From Clostridia bacterium (GTDB taxonomy: Bacteria; Bacillota; Clostridia; UMGS1810): a stretch of 6,306 nt of DNA. The stretch is taken from contig JAEDEG010000138.1 in the NCBI GenBank assembly GCA_016293435.1, positions 1 through 6,306 of the forward strand, read 5' to 3'. The position numbers and the translations under genes were made by a program. Under the pieces are notes generated by a model that did no database searches, had not been told where the DNA came from, and saw only the letters and a list, made by a program, of their open reading frames with translations. Shown piece after piece: positions 5,933 through 6,306 of the stretch; position 1 is the first letter of the stretch, and each line of letters opens with the position of its first letter.

Positions 5933-6306
5933 AGCTACCTCCCAATAATTTAATTAACTTGTCAAACATATTCAAAAACTCATCTCTAACCTCTGAAAAA
6001 TCTTTAAATTCAAAAATCGGCCTGGTCTTTATTTCAGGCTTTGGGGACAATTCTATGCCCGTATAATGATAAAACTCATAATACAAAAGATCCTTGTCTA
6101 CCTTGTATACAAGCTGTTTTTCATACTCTGCCAGCTCACCTGTATATTTTTGATATATCATGTCTAACAGCTTGTCCTCATATTTGCGATAGTCGGGCAA
6201 TTTTTCTTTTACCGGAGTGGTAACATCGGACATATATGCCTCTGCGCCGTCGTGCAGAAGGCAGGCAAGGCAAAGCTTTGAGCAATAGCCTCTCGCTATC
6301 GCCTCG
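5922..6306 (-). CDS. YfbR-like HD-domain hydrolase, 5' end outside window
   Basis: C-terminal 127 residues of an HD-superfamily metal-dependent phosphohydrolase whose beginning lies beyond the right edge. Although an ATG exists at 6233, the frame stays open to the edge, and the upstream residues carry the core motif LLHDGAEAYMSDVTTPVK (visible residues 16-33), so that ATG is internal. The His-Asp pair is at visible residues 18-19. A later KVDKDLLYYE segment supplies the distal Asp of the HD site (near visible residue 70). The motif closely resembles that of E. coli YfbR (YHDASEVLTGDLPTPVK), a 5'-deoxynucleotidase acting on dNMPs, and also small HD proteins of Firmicutes and phages. The gene ends in TAA 11 nt inside tagA, so the two are translationally linked. 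A role in dNMP turnover next to thyX and tmk is inferred from the family and context; it could have another phosphorylated substrate. Confidence 0.82.
   Translation of the reverse strand, partial: EAIARGYCSKLCLACLLHDGAEAYMSDVTTPVKEKLPDYRKYEDKLLDMIYQKYTGELAEYEKQLVYKVDKDLLYYEFYHYTGIELSPKPEIKTRPIFEFKDFSEVRDEFLNMFDKLIKLLGGSYVR

Overview
The window looks like a piece of a low-to-moderate GC Firmicutes chromosome, most likely class Clostridia (an Oscillospirales/Eubacteriales gut-type bacterium). This rests on three things: good AGGAGGTGA-type ribosome binding sites, the gene families (ThyX instead of ThyA, a clostridial-style thymidylate kinase, TagA/WecG, a GxDLY-type SGNH hydrolase), and compact same-strand operons. 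The genus cannot be fixed from sequence alone. All recognisable genes lie on the minus strand, so transcription runs from right (6306) to left (1).

Right-hand block (6306 to about 3540). A YfbR-like HD-domain hydrolase runs in from beyond the right edge. It overlaps a TagA/WecG/CpsF glycosyltransferase by 11 nt. Then come flavin-dependent thymidylate synthase thyX (13-nt gap) and thymidylate kinase tmk (ATGA overlap), followed by tRNA-Arg(CCG) and a hairpin terminator. ThyX and Tmk catalyse consecutive steps (dUMP to dTMP to dTDP), and the HD protein resembles dNMP phosphatases, so most of the block concerns deoxynucleotides. TagA is the odd member, acting on lipid-linked cell-surface glycopolymers. 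Between tmk and the tRNA is a 36-nt segment that looks like the acceptor and D arms of a second, collapsed tRNA.

Middle (about 3398 to 3595). This non-coding stretch of about 200 nt is almost entirely inverted repeats: a terminator after the tRNA, a GC-rich hairpin with a T-run, a 22-bp stem-loop that overlaps the previous one so that both cannot be fully formed together, and a small GCGGC/GCCGC hairpin. It is either a dispersed palindromic element or a structured leader of the next operon.

Left-hand block (3397 to 126). Four genes in a row: a small Dabb-domain protein, a DltE-like short-chain dehydrogenase, an aldo/keto reductase of the E. coli Gpr/YghZ type, and a two-domain SGNH/GDSL esterase. 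They suggest carbonyl/sugar-derivative reduction plus deacylation of a small, probably carbohydrate, ester; the substrate is not evident. A strong hairpin at 65-98 ends the block. Positions 1-60 are AT-rich and hold no supportable gene.

No CRISPR array, transposase, integrase, phage gene or known defence system was seen. The most interesting parts are the competing hairpins, the tRNA-like remnant and the gene company of thyX/tmk.
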